This document shows, piece by piece, positions 1 to 5,978 of a stretch of DNA of 12,328 bases. The notes under the pieces were generated by a model. The model was given only the letters and a program-made list of their open reading frames with translations. It was not told where the DNA came from and did no database searches. Each line of letters begins with the position of its first letter. Positions within the stretch are counted from its first letter, which is position 1. This DNA comes from Oscillospiraceae bacterium (lineage in GTDB: Bacteria > Bacillota > Clostridia > Oscillospirales > Oscillospiraceae): assembly GCA_902783825.1 (NCBI GenBank), contig CACZSJ010000121.1:1-12328 (forward strand), given 5' to 3'. Made by a program: the position numbers and the translations under genes.

Positions 1-51
1 CGAAAGCCTGTAAAAAAGAGAAAAAGCCAAAGAATTGCGAGGTAAAGAACG

Positions 52-405
52 ATGGGATTATTGGATAAGTTTAAGAAATCGGAAGAAAAAGAAGCTCTGA
101 AAACGCACAACTTAGGTGGCTGTATCATGACAAGATCATTGTACGAAGGGACATCCAAGCTCAAGTGGATTTTCAGAGAAGAATCAGTCAATCCCGCCGA
201 TAATGGTTGGCGAGCTTTGGGTGATACAGATACCGAAGAGTATATCAACATCCCGGAGAATAATCTTGTGGTTGACTTTGACAGACTTGTTGAAATAGAA
301 CCAGCGGTATTGCTTATATACAATGCGCCAGTTGGAACAGATTTAGAGTTTGACCCACAAAGAAAAGTATTTATGGATTCCAATACCGGAAAAGAATACA
401 GATAA
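52..405 (+). CDS. DUF2185 / Imm33-like small protein, possible immunity protein
   Basis: 117 residues, soluble, no signal peptide or membrane segment. After a charged N-terminal leader (residues 1-20) comes the pattern I recognise from DUF2185: a GGCIMTRSL strand (22-30), then FREES..NPADNGWRALGD (41-58), EEYIN (62-66), and an acidic LEFDPQ stretch near 98-103. This family is also called Imm33 and is found among immunity proteins of polymorphic toxin systems as well as in stand-alone genes. No toxin is visible here, so immunity is inference. ATG at 52 is preceded by GAGG at 39-42. The gene is clearly richer in A+T than everything downstream of ~560, which suggests separate ancestry. Its upstream neighbour lies outside the window. 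A hairpin terminator follows at 476-515. Family call fairly sure, role unsure. Confidence 0.75.
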   Translation: MGLLDKFKKSEEKEALKTHNLGGCIMTRSLYEGTSKLKWIFREESVNPADNGWRALGDTDTEEYINIPENNLVVDFDRLVEIEPAVLLIYNAPVGTDLEFDPQRKVFMDSNTGKEYR

Positions 406-475
406 TGTCTTGCTCGGAAAGGCCCTTTTCTTTGTGCTTTCTACGGTTTCGTAGATTTTGTGCGTACTTACCAAA

Positions 476-515
476 AGCACGGCAATTGTGATGGAATTGC
501 CGTGCTGTCTTTTTT
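476..515 (+). terminator. Rho-independent terminator after the DUF2185 gene
   Basis: A perfect 12-bp stem pairs AGCACGGCAATT (476-487) with AATTGCCGTGCT (495-506) around a 7-base loop, followed by a run of six T at 510-515. It lies 70 bases past the DUF2185 stop codon and ends that transcription unit. Confidence 0.85.
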
Positions 516-525
516 GTGGTAGAAT
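497..525 (+). promoter_or_regulatory. SigA-type promoter for the acetyltransferase genes, overlapping a terminator
   Basis: TTGCCG (497-502) and TAGAAT (520-525) are spaced by 17 bases, with a TGG extended -10 triplet at 517-519. The -35 box lies inside the right arm of the terminator stem, so one short element both ends the upstream unit and starts the next. A start point near 532 would give a leader of about 30 bases with the AAGGAGG ribosome site at 546-552. Predicted by eye. Confidence 0.6.
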
Positions 526-560
526 GAAGCGAAGCGCGAGGCCGGAAGGAGGGGCGTTTG

Positions 561-1250
561 ATGCATTACAAGGTCGTGGATCAAGAGCGTTATTATCGCA
601 AGGGCGTGTTTCGCCATTTTTCCGAAGACTGCAAATGCTCCACGTCGATGACGGCGCGAGTGGATGTAAGCGATCTGGTGGCGTATTCCAAAAAGACGGG
701 CACTCGTTTTTACATCAATTTCCTCTACCTGCTCTCGAGGGTGCTGAATTCCCGGGACGACTACAGGATGGGCTATCTCTGGCAGAGCGGGGAATTGATC
801 TGCTATGATACGATCAATCCAACGCAGTATGTGTTTCATGAAGATACGGAGACCTGCACCCTTGTGTACACGACGTACTGTGAGGATTATGCGGTTTTTT
901 ATGCCAATGCTCTGAACGACGTGGAAGAGGCGAAGAAGCGCCGGGATTATGGCTTGGACGCGGAACGCCACCCCAATTGGTTCGACGCCTCGTATATCCC
1001 TTGGCTGTCCTACGATTCGCTTCATATCGAATTGCCGGATGGGTATTTGTTTTTCGCGCCGATCGTCAATTGGGGAAAGTATCGGGAGGAAAACGGCAGA
1101 CTGCTTATGCCGGTGAGCGTCCGCCTGAATCATGCCATTGCGGACGGCTACTTGCTTGCCAAGGTGTTTCGGCTGCTGCAAGAGGAAATAGACGGGTTTA
1201 CAAAGAGAGAATCCGGGCTTGCCAGGGAATGCCATGCGCGCAGGGCTTAA
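561..1250 (+). CDS. Chloramphenicol acetyltransferase-like (CAT family) acetyl-CoA transferase
   Basis: 229 residues from ATG 561, close to the usual ~215-220 of type A CATs. AAGGAGG at 546-552 supports this start; an in-frame TTG at 558 is less likely. The CAT layout is recognisable: YYRKGVFRHF at 11-20; NFLYLLSRVLN..DDYRM at 53-70; IPWLSYDSL at 146-154, with Ser153 matching the active-site serine; FFAPIVNWGKY at 164-174; and LNHAIADGY at 189-197. His191 matches the catalytic histidine and Asp195 its structural partner. The classic HHxxxDG motif is NHxxxDG here. Known CATs are trimers that acetylate the 3-hydroxyl of chloramphenicol with acetyl-CoA in the cytoplasm. Distant chromosomal relatives may act on other hydroxylated compounds, so resistance is not proved. 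The GNAT gene lies 72 bases downstream with no terminator between them. Confidence 0.85.
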   Translation: MHYKVVDQERYYRKGVFRHFSEDCKCSTSMTARVDVSDLVAYSKKTGTRFYINFLYLLSRVLNSRDDYRMGYLWQSGELICYDTINPTQYVFHEDTETCTLVYTTYCEDYAVFYANALNDVEEAKKRRDYGLDAERHPNWFDASYIPWLSYDSLHIELPDGYLFFAPIVNWGKYREENGRLLMPVSVRLNHAIADGYLLAKVFRLLQEEIDGFTKRESGLARECHARRA

Positions 1251-1322
1251 AAACCTTGCGCAATTGCGTTCCGGAGACAAACATACAAAGGGAGGCTCCG
1301 ACGCCGGAGCGGGGAGGATAGG

Positions 1323-1853
1323 ATGAAACTGACATTGGAGACGGAACGTCTGCGCCTGAGGCCTTTTGTTCTGGAGGACGCGGAAGCCATGTTCCACAAT
1401 TGGGCCAGCGACCCGGAGGTCACAAAATATTTGACCTGGAATCCCCATGAGACGGTGGAGGACAGCCGGCGGATTCTCCGCCAATGGATCGACGAATACG
1501 AGAAGCCGGAGCGGCTGAATTTTGCCATCGTGCGCAAGGCGGGAAACGAGCTGATGGGCTCCATTGACGTGGTAGGTTATCTGGACGGTGTCGCAGGGAC
1601 GCCGGTCATCGGTTACTGCCTGGCCAGAAAGCACTGGAACCAAGGCTATATGACGGAGGCATGCCGCTGCCTGCTGGACTATTTGTTTTCTCGCGGTTAT
1701 GCCCAGGTCAGGATCGATGCAATGGTGGAAAACACCGGCTCCAACCGGGTCATCGAAAAGTGCGGCGGCGTGTTTCAGGACACCGAAAAGGAACTCCTGC
1801 CGTTGAAAAACACGGTGGTGCAGATGAATCGCTATCTGGTATACAAGCCTTGA
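1323..1853 (+). CDS. GNAT N-acetyltransferase, RimJ/RimL type
   Basis: 176 residues, the normal length for this group. It opens with LETERLRLRPFVLEDAEAM (5-23), the hallmark start of RimJ/RimL-like (Acetyltransf_3) proteins. The acetyl-CoA-binding motif A is GYCLARKHWNQGYMTEA (97-113), and VENTGSNRVIEKCGG (135-149) is the usual N..S..V..K.G motif B. Such enzymes move an acetyl group from acetyl-CoA to an amine: ribosomal protein N-termini in the founders, but small molecules or unknown proteins in most relatives. Substrate cannot be read from the sequence. GGGAGG at 1312-1317 serves ATG 1323. It probably shares the promoter at 497-525 with the CAT-like gene and ends at the hairpin at 1890-1935. 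Confidence 0.88.
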   Translation: MKLTLETERLRLRPFVLEDAEAMFHNWASDPEVTKYLTWNPHETVEDSRRILRQWIDEYEKPERLNFAIVRKAGNELMGSIDVVGYLDGVAGTPVIGYCLARKHWNQGYMTEACRCLLDYLFSRGYAQVRIDAMVENTGSNRVIEKCGGVFQDTEKELLPLKNTVVQMNRYLVYKP

Positions 1854-1889
1854 GCCGCCGCCATGAACCGGAGCCTATGAAAGAAAAAC

Positions 1890-1935
1890 GCGGGCAACTG
1901 TGAGAAGTACACAGTTGCCCGCATAGCGTTTGTTT
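1890..1935. terminator. Bidirectional terminator between convergent GNAT and DUF937 genes
   Basis: A perfect 13-bp stem pairs GCGGGCAACTGTG (1890-1902) with its complement (1910-1922) around a 7-base loop. A T-rich tract follows on the plus side (1929-1937) and an A-rich tract precedes it (1881-1888), giving a U-tract for minus-strand transcripts. It serves both convergent genes. Confidence 0.85.
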
Positions 1936-2700
1936 TTATTTGAGCAGGCCAACCAGCGCGTCCAGCAGGGCGGTTTCGTCCTTTTTGGCGGCGGGTTTTT
2001 TCTTGGCGGTAGAGCTGGGCTTTTTGGCCGTGGTTCCGGTTTTCTTAGCGGTGGTTCCGGGCTTCTTAGCCGTGGTCCCGGTTTTCTTGGCGCTGGTTCC
2101 GGTCTTTTTGGCGGCGGCGGAAGCGGGTTTCTTGGCTGCCGCAGTTCCCGGCTTTTTGGCGGAAGAGGTCTTTTTCTTTTTGGCGGTGGTGGTCGGCTGG
2201 CTGACACCCAGCAGCGCACCAAGCAGATCGCCGCCGCCGCTGCCGCCCAACAGACTGCCCAGCAGGCTGCCCACACCGGCGTTGCTGCTGCTCTGACTGC
2301 TCTGCTGACCCAGCAGGCTCATCAGCAGAGGAGCCGCAACGGCCAGAATTTTGGCCACTTTGGCCGGATCCACACCAGCTGCAGCGGCCGTCTGCGCCGT
2401 GGATGCGTTGGTGTTGGCGCCCAGGAGATGCCCGATGATTTTGCCGCCGTCTATCAGATCCACCTGGGACAGGAAAGAGCCCAGATCCCGAGTGTCCGAT
2501 TTGGCGTGATGAGCCAGAGCCCCGGCAAAGCCGGCGGCGGTGCGGCTGTCGTTGGCCTGGTGGGCCGCGCCCCTGAGCAGATCGGGGAGGGCATTGTGCA
2601 GCACGGCCTCCACATCCTTTTGGGATGCGCCGCTGGCCTTGCTGATTTGTCGAATGCTGTCGCTGCTGAGAAGGCTGCCGAGAACAGTGTTCATATCCAT
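1936..2700 (-). CDS. DUF937 protein with lysine-rich histone H1-like repeat tail
   Basis: 254 residues, no signal peptide. Residues 2-168 form an alpha-helical DUF937 (YidB-like) region: helices around SDSIRQISKASGASQKDVEAV, then VDPAKVAKILAVAAPLLMSLLG (110-131), and a Gly/Leu tail (GVGSLLGSLLGGSGGGDLLGALLG, split around 142-165) typical of this family. Residues 174-240 are 7-8-residue repeats of AKKPGTT/AKKTGTT type, like the C-terminal tails of histone H1, AlgP and other bacterial DNA- or polyanion-binding proteins. The chain ends in a short hydrophobic DALVGLLK. The role of DUF937 is not established; binding of nucleic acid by the tail is inference. ATG 2700 has GGAGG at 2709-2713; a second Met codon lies two codons in. 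A strong promoter is at 2727-2755. Confidence 0.82.
   Translation of the reverse strand: MDMNTVLGSLLSSDSIRQISKASGASQKDVEAVLHNALPDLLRGAAHQANDSRTAAGFAGALAHHAKSDTRDLGSFLSQVDLIDGGKIIGHLLGANTNASTAQTAAAAGVDPAKVAKILAVAAPLLMSLLGQQSSQSSSNAGVGSLLGSLLGGSGGGDLLGALLGVSQPTTTAKKKKTSSAKKPGTAAAKKPASAAAKKTGTSAKKTGTTAKKPGTTAKKTGTTAKKPSSTAKKKPAAKKDETALLDALVGLLK
1981..2181 (-). repeat. In-frame ~21-bp tandem repeat encoding AKKxGTT heptads
   Basis: On the plus strand the pattern TTGGC/TTAGC-cgtggt-cccgg recurs about every 21 bases, strongest from 2020 to 2110. It encodes nine lysine-pair units (residues 174-240 of the DUF937 protein) of 8, 8, 7, 7, 7, 7, 7 and 6 residues plus a final partial one. Near-identical units suggest growth by slippage or unequal crossing-over, so copy number may vary between strains. 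Confidence 0.8.
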
Positions 2701-2726
2701 GGGAAAAACCTCCGGGTTTTTTTATC

Positions 2727-2755
2727 ATTATACGAAAAGGCGGCGACAAAGTCAA
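2727..2755 (-). promoter_or_regulatory. Consensus SigA promoter for the DUF937 gene
   Basis: Reading the minus strand, TTGACT (2755-2750) and a perfect TATAAT (2732-2727) are separated by exactly 17 bases. The start point falls about 20 bases before the ribosome binding site. This is one of the best promoter matches in the window and suggests strong expression. Confidence 0.8.
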
Positions 2756-2778
2756 ATCTGTCTGGGTGCAAATATCAC

Positions 2779-2807
2779 TTGTATTTGGGAGAAGAATGCC
2801 CTATAAT
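2779..2807 (+). promoter_or_regulatory. SigA-type promoter for the four-helix membrane protein gene
   Basis: TTGTAT (2779-2784) and a perfect TATAAT (2802-2807) are 17 bases apart, about 50 bases before ATG 2858. It is divergent from the DUF937 promoter; the two -35 boxes lie only about 23 bases apart, so a regulator bound between them could affect both. Confidence 0.7.
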
Positions 2808-2857
2808 GAGTCCATAATCCCAATATCCGGATTTTCAGAGAAAAGGAGAAATGCATT

Positions 2858-3655
2858 ATGGCAGAAGCCAAGAAGAAAAAAATTATCTCCGCCGACACCG
2901 GCGAAGAAGTGGCGGCCGGCTCCAAGAAGCGGCCTCAGCCGGTACAGGCTGCGCCTGTGGGCAACGCCACCGGCTTGCGCGTTGGCGCCGTGGTTCTGTG
3001 GGTGCTGGCGATCGTGTTTGAAATCCTGGGCGTGCTGGTGCTCTTCGGCAAGCTGAACCTGAAGTTCATGCCCCAGCTTTATCAGTTGATTCTGTTTATC
3101 GTGCTGGATCTGGCGTGCGTCATCATCGGCGCCCAGCTCTGGAAGAAGGCCAACCACATCAAGCCCGCCTCGGAGAAGAATCCTTTCCTTTTCTGGCTGT
3201 GGAACAACATGGGCGTGGTGGTCTGCGCCTTTGCCTTCGTGCCCTTCATCATTCTTTTGCTGACCAACAAGAACATCGACAAGAAGACCAAGACCATCGC
3301 CGTAGTGGCGGCCGCAGTCGCCTTGCTCATCGGCGGCGCCACCAGCATCGACTACAATCCGGTCTCGCTGGAGCAGCAGCAGGCAGCCATGCAGGCCATT
3401 GCTGACGATGTGTATTGGAGCCCCTTCGGCAAGGTCTATCATACCCATGACGATTGTCAGACGCTCAACCAGAGCGAGCAGCTGACCTATGGCGATGTGG
3501 AGCAGGCTATCGCGGCGGGACGCACCCGGCTGTGCTCCTTCTGTGCCAAGCGCGACGCCATCACCGGCGTGGCCACCGACGATGTGGATGTGAGCGACTA
3601 CACCCCGGAGGAGACGGTGGAAGACTTGGAGGAAGAAACCGAGCCCGCTGCCTGA
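2858..3655 (+). CDS. Four-helix membrane protein with C-terminal Cys/His metal-site module
   Basis: 265 residues; no family name recognised for the whole chain. A lysine-rich cytoplasmic leader (1-38) is followed by four hydrophobic segments at about 42-63, 72-94, 110-136 and 146-164. The remaining ~100 residues include a small module, VYWSPFGKVYHTHDDC (185-200) followed by RTRLCSFC (222-229). His195 (or 197), Cys200, Cys226 and Cys229 could bind a metal such as zinc. A similar YH..C...(G)...C..C module is common at the C-terminus of Gram-positive ComEC-like and thermonuclease-like proteins. The chain ends in a very acidic tail (about 241-263). GGAG at 2845-2848 serves ATG 2858. It is a single-gene unit with its own promoter and a terminator at 3671-3714. 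Function unknown. Confidence 0.8.
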   Translation: MAEAKKKKIISADTGEEVAAGSKKRPQPVQAAPVGNATGLRVGAVVLWVLAIVFEILGVLVLFGKLNLKFMPQLYQLILFIVLDLACVIIGAQLWKKANHIKPASEKNPFLFWLWNNMGVVVCAFAFVPFIILLLTNKNIDKKTKTIAVVAAAVALLIGGATSIDYNPVSLEQQQAAMQAIADDVYWSPFGKVYHTHDDCQTLNQSEQLTYGDVEQAIAAGRTRLCSFCAKRDAITGVATDDVDVSDYTPEETVEDLEEETEPAA

Positions 3656-3670
3656 TTCCCCTGTGGCAAC

Positions 3671-3714
3671 AACCGCACGCCGCCCGACAGGGCGGGGTGC
3701 GGTTTTGTTTTTGC
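3671..3714 (+). terminator. Rho-independent terminator after the membrane protein gene
   Basis: A 15-bp GC-rich stem (3671-3685 with 3690-3704, one G/G mismatch, GACA loop) runs straight into TTTTGTTTTTG. It sits 15 bases past the stop codon of the preceding gene. Confidence 0.88.
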
Positions 3715-3737
3715 CTCTTTTCGGCCGCGGGCTTTTC

Positions 3738-3746
3738 TGCTACAAT
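3738..3746 (+). promoter_or_regulatory. Probable extended -10 promoter for mutY-ygjP
   Basis: TGC-TACAAT (3738-3746) fits an extended -10 box. The region 17 bases upstream (TTTTCG) is a poor -35, as is common with extended -10 promoters. It lies between the terminator and ATG 3804. Confidence 0.45.
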
Positions 3747-3803
3747 GGGAAGCGAAAACGCGTGAGATTTTGGACAGATACAAAGACAAGCTTGAGGAGT
3801 GCC

Positions 3804-4913
3804 ATGAAGCAAACGGAGAAAAACACGGCGACGGCTGCCATGACCCGGGAGGAACGGGAACGAATCGGGCGCTGCCTGCCGCGGATCATCGACTGGTACA
3901 GGGTCAGTCGTCGGCTTTTGCCTTGGCGGGAGAATCCCAGCCCTTACGGGGTCTGGATTTCAGAGATCATGCTCCAGCAGACCCGCATTGAAGCGGTGAT
4001 GGGCTATTATGCGCGCTTCCTGCAGGAGCTGCCCACGGTGGAGGCGCTGGCGGAGGTGGAGGAAAACCGCCTGTTGAAGCTGTGGGAGGGCCTGGGCTAT
4101 TATAGCCGGGCCAGGAATCTGAAAAAAGCGGCCCAGGTACTGGTGGAGCAGCATCAGGGGCGCCTGCCGGAGTCCGCGGCGGCCCTGGAAAAGCTCCCTG
4201 GGATCGGGGCGTATACGGCGGGCGCCATTGCCTCCATCGCCTATGGAAGACCGGAGCCGGCGGTGGACGGAAACGTGCTGCGGGTGATGACCCGACTGCT
4301 GGCGAGCGCGGAGGATATCCTGCTGCCCGCCACGCGCAAGCGGATCGCAGCGCTGCTGCGGGAGCAGTATCCCAGCGGAGAAGAGGCTGCCCTGCTAACC
4401 GAAGGCATCATGGAACTGGGGGAGACCCTCTGCATCCCCAACGGGGAAGCCCGCTGCGGCCTGTGTCCCCTGCGGAGGGAATGCCTGGCCTGCCTGCGGG
4501 ATGAGGTGGATCGATACCCGGTGAAATCGCCGCCGAGGGAGCGGCGGATCCAGCAGCGTACGGTGCTGCTGCTGCGCTGTGGCGGTCGCTGGGCCATCCG
4601 GCGACGGGAGAGCCGCGGGCTGCTGGCCGGGCTCTGGGAATTTTCCAATGTGGAGGGCTGGCCGTCGGAGGAGGAGCTGCGGGAAAGCCTGAAAGAGCAG
4701 GGAGCGCGGATCCTGTCCTGCCGAGCCTGTACGCCGGCAAAGCACGTGTTTACCCATGTGGAATGGCAGATGCAGGGCTGGCTGCTGGACTGCGCGGAGG
4801 CCTGGGGAGATTTTGTCTGGGCGAGCCCGGAGGAAATCGCCGGGGCCTATTCTCTGCCTACGGCCTTCCGGGTCTATCGCGCTGTGGTGGAGGATGCCGA
4901 TGATTGCCTATGA
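3804..4913 (+). CDS. mutY: A/G-specific adenine glycosylase MutY
   Basis: 369 residues from ATG 3804 (GAGGAG at 3794-3799); the frame stays open back to 3663 but that would cross the terminator. MutY removes adenine mispaired with 8-oxoguanine in base excision repair. Seen: SEIMLQQTR (53-61) with catalytic Glu54; helix-hairpin-helix LPGIGAYTAGAI (131-142); catalytic Asp155 in VDGNVLRV; and a 4Fe-4S cluster loop with Cys210, 218, 221 and 227. The first spacing is C-x7-C rather than the C-x6-C of E. coli, because of an inserted residue in CIPNGEARC. I believe such loops occur in other clostridial MutY proteins. The NUDIX-like C-terminal domain (about 250-365) that reads 8-oxoguanine is present, with KHVFTHVEW at 313-321. 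The frame overlaps ygjP by 14 bases, so the two are co-transcribed. Confidence 0.96.
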   Translation: MKQTEKNTATAAMTREERERIGRCLPRIIDWYRVSRRLLPWRENPSPYGVWISEIMLQQTRIEAVMGYYARFLQELPTVEALAEVEENRLLKLWEGLGYYSRARNLKKAAQVLVEQHQGRLPESAAALEKLPGIGAYTAGAIASIAYGRPEPAVDGNVLRVMTRLLASAEDILLPATRKRIAALLREQYPSGEEAALLTEGIMELGETLCIPNGEARCGLCPLRRECLACLRDEVDRYPVKSPPRERRIQQRTVLLLRCGGRWAIRRRESRGLLAGLWEFSNVEGWPSEEELRESLKEQGARILSCRACTPAKHVFTHVEWQMQGWLLDCAEAWGDFVWASPEEIAGAYSLPTAFRVYRAVVEDADDCL

Positions 4914-5460
4914 AGTGATCCGCAGCAAGCGGAAGAGCCTGGGGCTGGAAGTCAAGCCGGACGGAAGGGTGATCGTCCGGGCGCCTCGCTGGGTGCCGGA
5001 TTTGGCGCTGCGGCAGTTTGTGCAGCGGAATCGGGACTGGATCCTGGCCCGGCAGCGGCAGGCCCAGCGCTGGCAGCAGGAGCATCCGAGGCCGGAGGCT
5101 CTTTCAGAGGAAGAGCTGGCGCAGCTGGTCAAGCAGGCCAGGCGGCGCTTCGGGGAACGGGCCGCGTATTTCGCGCCCCGAGTGGGCGTGGACTATGCCC
5201 GCATTGCCATCCGCAAGCAGCGTAGCAAATGGGGCAGCTGCAGTTCCAAGGGAAATTTGAATTTCAACTGTCTGCTGATGCTGGCGCCGGAAGAGGTGTT
5301 GGACTACGTGGTGGTGCATGAGCTGTGTCACCGGCTGGAAATGAACCACTCTCCGCGCTTCTGGGCCCAGGTGAAGCGGGTGCTGCCGGACTATGAGCAG
5401 TCCCGCCGCTGGCTGCGCCAGAACGGGGCGGAACTGATGGCGCGGCTTCCGGAAAAATGA
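4900..5460 (+). CDS. ygjP: YgjP-type zinc metallopeptidase (DUF45 / M48-like)
   Basis: 186 residues. The family signature RSKWGSCSSKGNL (108-120) is followed by VVHELCHRLEMNHSPRFW (138-155). This is a zinc HExxH motif with His140, Glu141 and His144, and His150 as probable third ligand, as in YgjP/WSS1-like proteins (Pfam YgjP-like, formerly DUF45). The N-terminal part is a small beta-rich domain with RVIVRAPRW (23-31). Targets in bacteria are poorly known; eukaryotic WSS1/SPRTN relatives cut DNA-protein crosslinks, which would suit a gene coupled to mutY, but that is inference. Two in-frame ATGs exist: 4894 touches the GGAGG (4889-4893), while 4900 has a 6-base gap and is preferred. The start lies inside the end of mutY, so translation is probably coupled. 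A strong terminator follows at once. Confidence 0.9.
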   Translation: MIAYEVIRSKRKSLGLEVKPDGRVIVRAPRWVPDLALRQFVQRNRDWILARQRQAQRWQQEHPRPEALSEEELAQLVKQARRRFGERAAYFAPRVGVDYARIAIRKQRSKWGSCSSKGNLNFNCLLMLAPEEVLDYVVVHELCHRLEMNHSPRFWAQVKRVLPDYEQSRRWLRQNGAELMARLPEK

Positions 5461-5503
5461 AACGCTGAGAGAGGAAAAAGCTTTCCTCTCTCAGCGTTTT
5501 TTT
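5461..5503. terminator. Strong bidirectional terminator of mutY-ygjP and the DUF3783 gene
   Basis: A perfect 17-bp stem pairs 5461-5477 with 5482-5498 around an AAGC loop and ends in seven T (5497-5503). It starts directly after the ygjP stop codon. On the minus strand the same stem is followed by TTTCATTTTT, so it can also end the convergent gene, whose last codons lie in the T tract and right arm. Confidence 0.92.
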
Positions 5504-5901
5504 CGATGGGCGCTCTTTTTCCCGGGCCTTTTGGCGGACAGACGCTGCAGGCTTTGCTGCTCCCGCTGCAGCTCCCGGCACAGCCGATGGGAGGACCAGG
5601 CTGCGTTCTGCTCTGTGACCACGGCCTTCAGCGCAACGGAAGCGCCGACGGTGCGCAATTCGTCCAAAAAGGCGGAGAAGGTCGGGCCGCTGAGCCCGTC
5701 CATCAGCAGCATTTCTTCTGAGAAGGCTTCCGGCGCTCCGGGAGGCGACGGGTGGGTTTCCTCGTTCAGCAGAGAAGCGATGGGGCGGGCAAAATCCTCC
5801 GGAGGCACCTCCCGGCAGGGAATGCCCAGACGATACAAGGCCAATTTGATTTTGACCAGCTTGTCAGATTCGCGGATATTATAAAGAAGCACCTGTGCCA
5901 T
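5491..5901 (-). CDS. DUF3783 domain protein
   Basis: 136 residues, soluble. It matches DUF3783 as known in Clostridia: VLLYNI at the start (4-9), LGIPCREVPPEDF (25-37), a short Pro-rich linker, EEMLLMDGLSG (62-72), then LKAVVTEQNAAW (91-102), the most typical motif. The fold looks like alternating strands and helices, but no catalytic residues or function are known to me. The last 14 residues are strongly basic (AKRPGKKSAHRKKR), which could aid nucleic-acid or membrane-surface contact. Its final codons come from the T tract and stem of the terminator at 5461-5503. ATG 5901 has AAGGAGG at 5914-5908 on the minus strand, spaced 6 bases. It is divergent from the MMPL gene. Confidence 0.85.
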   Translation of the reverse strand: MAQVLLYNIRESDKLVKIKLALYRLGIPCREVPPEDFARPIASLLNEETHPSPPGAPEAFSEEMLLMDGLSGPTFSAFLDELRTVGASVALKAVVTEQNAAWSSHRLCRELQREQQSLQRLSAKRPGKKSAHRKKR

Positions 5902-5947
5902 GGCGCGCCTCCTTGGAAGAAAATATACAGAAGACCGGAATTGACGC

Positions 5948-5975
5948 TTGACGCGGTCCCGCGCCCTGTTATAAT
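5948..5975 (+). promoter_or_regulatory. SigA promoter for the MMPL-GLUG operon
   Basis: TTGACG (5948-5953) and a perfect TATAAT (5970-5975) are 16 bases apart, about 40 bases before ATG 6018. A second TTGACG at 5941-5946 is too far from the -10 to serve. Strong match. Confidence 0.75.
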
Positions 5976-5978
5976 TTA

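Noticed and set aside
1..45. A lysine/arginine-rich reading frame from the left edge ending in TAA at 43-45, with a second open frame ending near 68
   Set aside because: Only about 14-22 codons are visible and two frames are open, so it cannot be decided whether either is the end of a real gene.
441..454. Small hairpin CTACG-GTTT-CGTAG followed by ATTTTG
   Set aside because: A 5-bp stem is too weak for a terminator; the strong hairpin 20 bases downstream explains termination.
468..1643. Long minus-strand open frame of about 390 codons across the CAT-like and GNAT genes
   Set aside because: It lies opposite two well-supported genes, has no ribosome site or recognisable domain, and its His/Arg/Pro-rich product is typical of an antisense shadow.
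1981..2181. Regular ~21-base repeats resembling a CRISPR-like array
   Set aside because: There are no spacers, units are in frame inside a gene, and they encode a simple lysine repeat.
1930..2817. Plus-strand frame of about 295 codons rich in Gly/Phe/Leu, opposite the DUF937 gene
   Set aside because: It is the mirror of the AKKxGTT repeat and the DUF937 code; the minus strand has the promoter, ribosome site and known domain.
3663..3803. Upstream extension of the mutY frame by 47 codons
   Set aside because: It would start before and run through a strong terminator hairpin and has no MutY similarity; ATG 3804 has a ribosome site.
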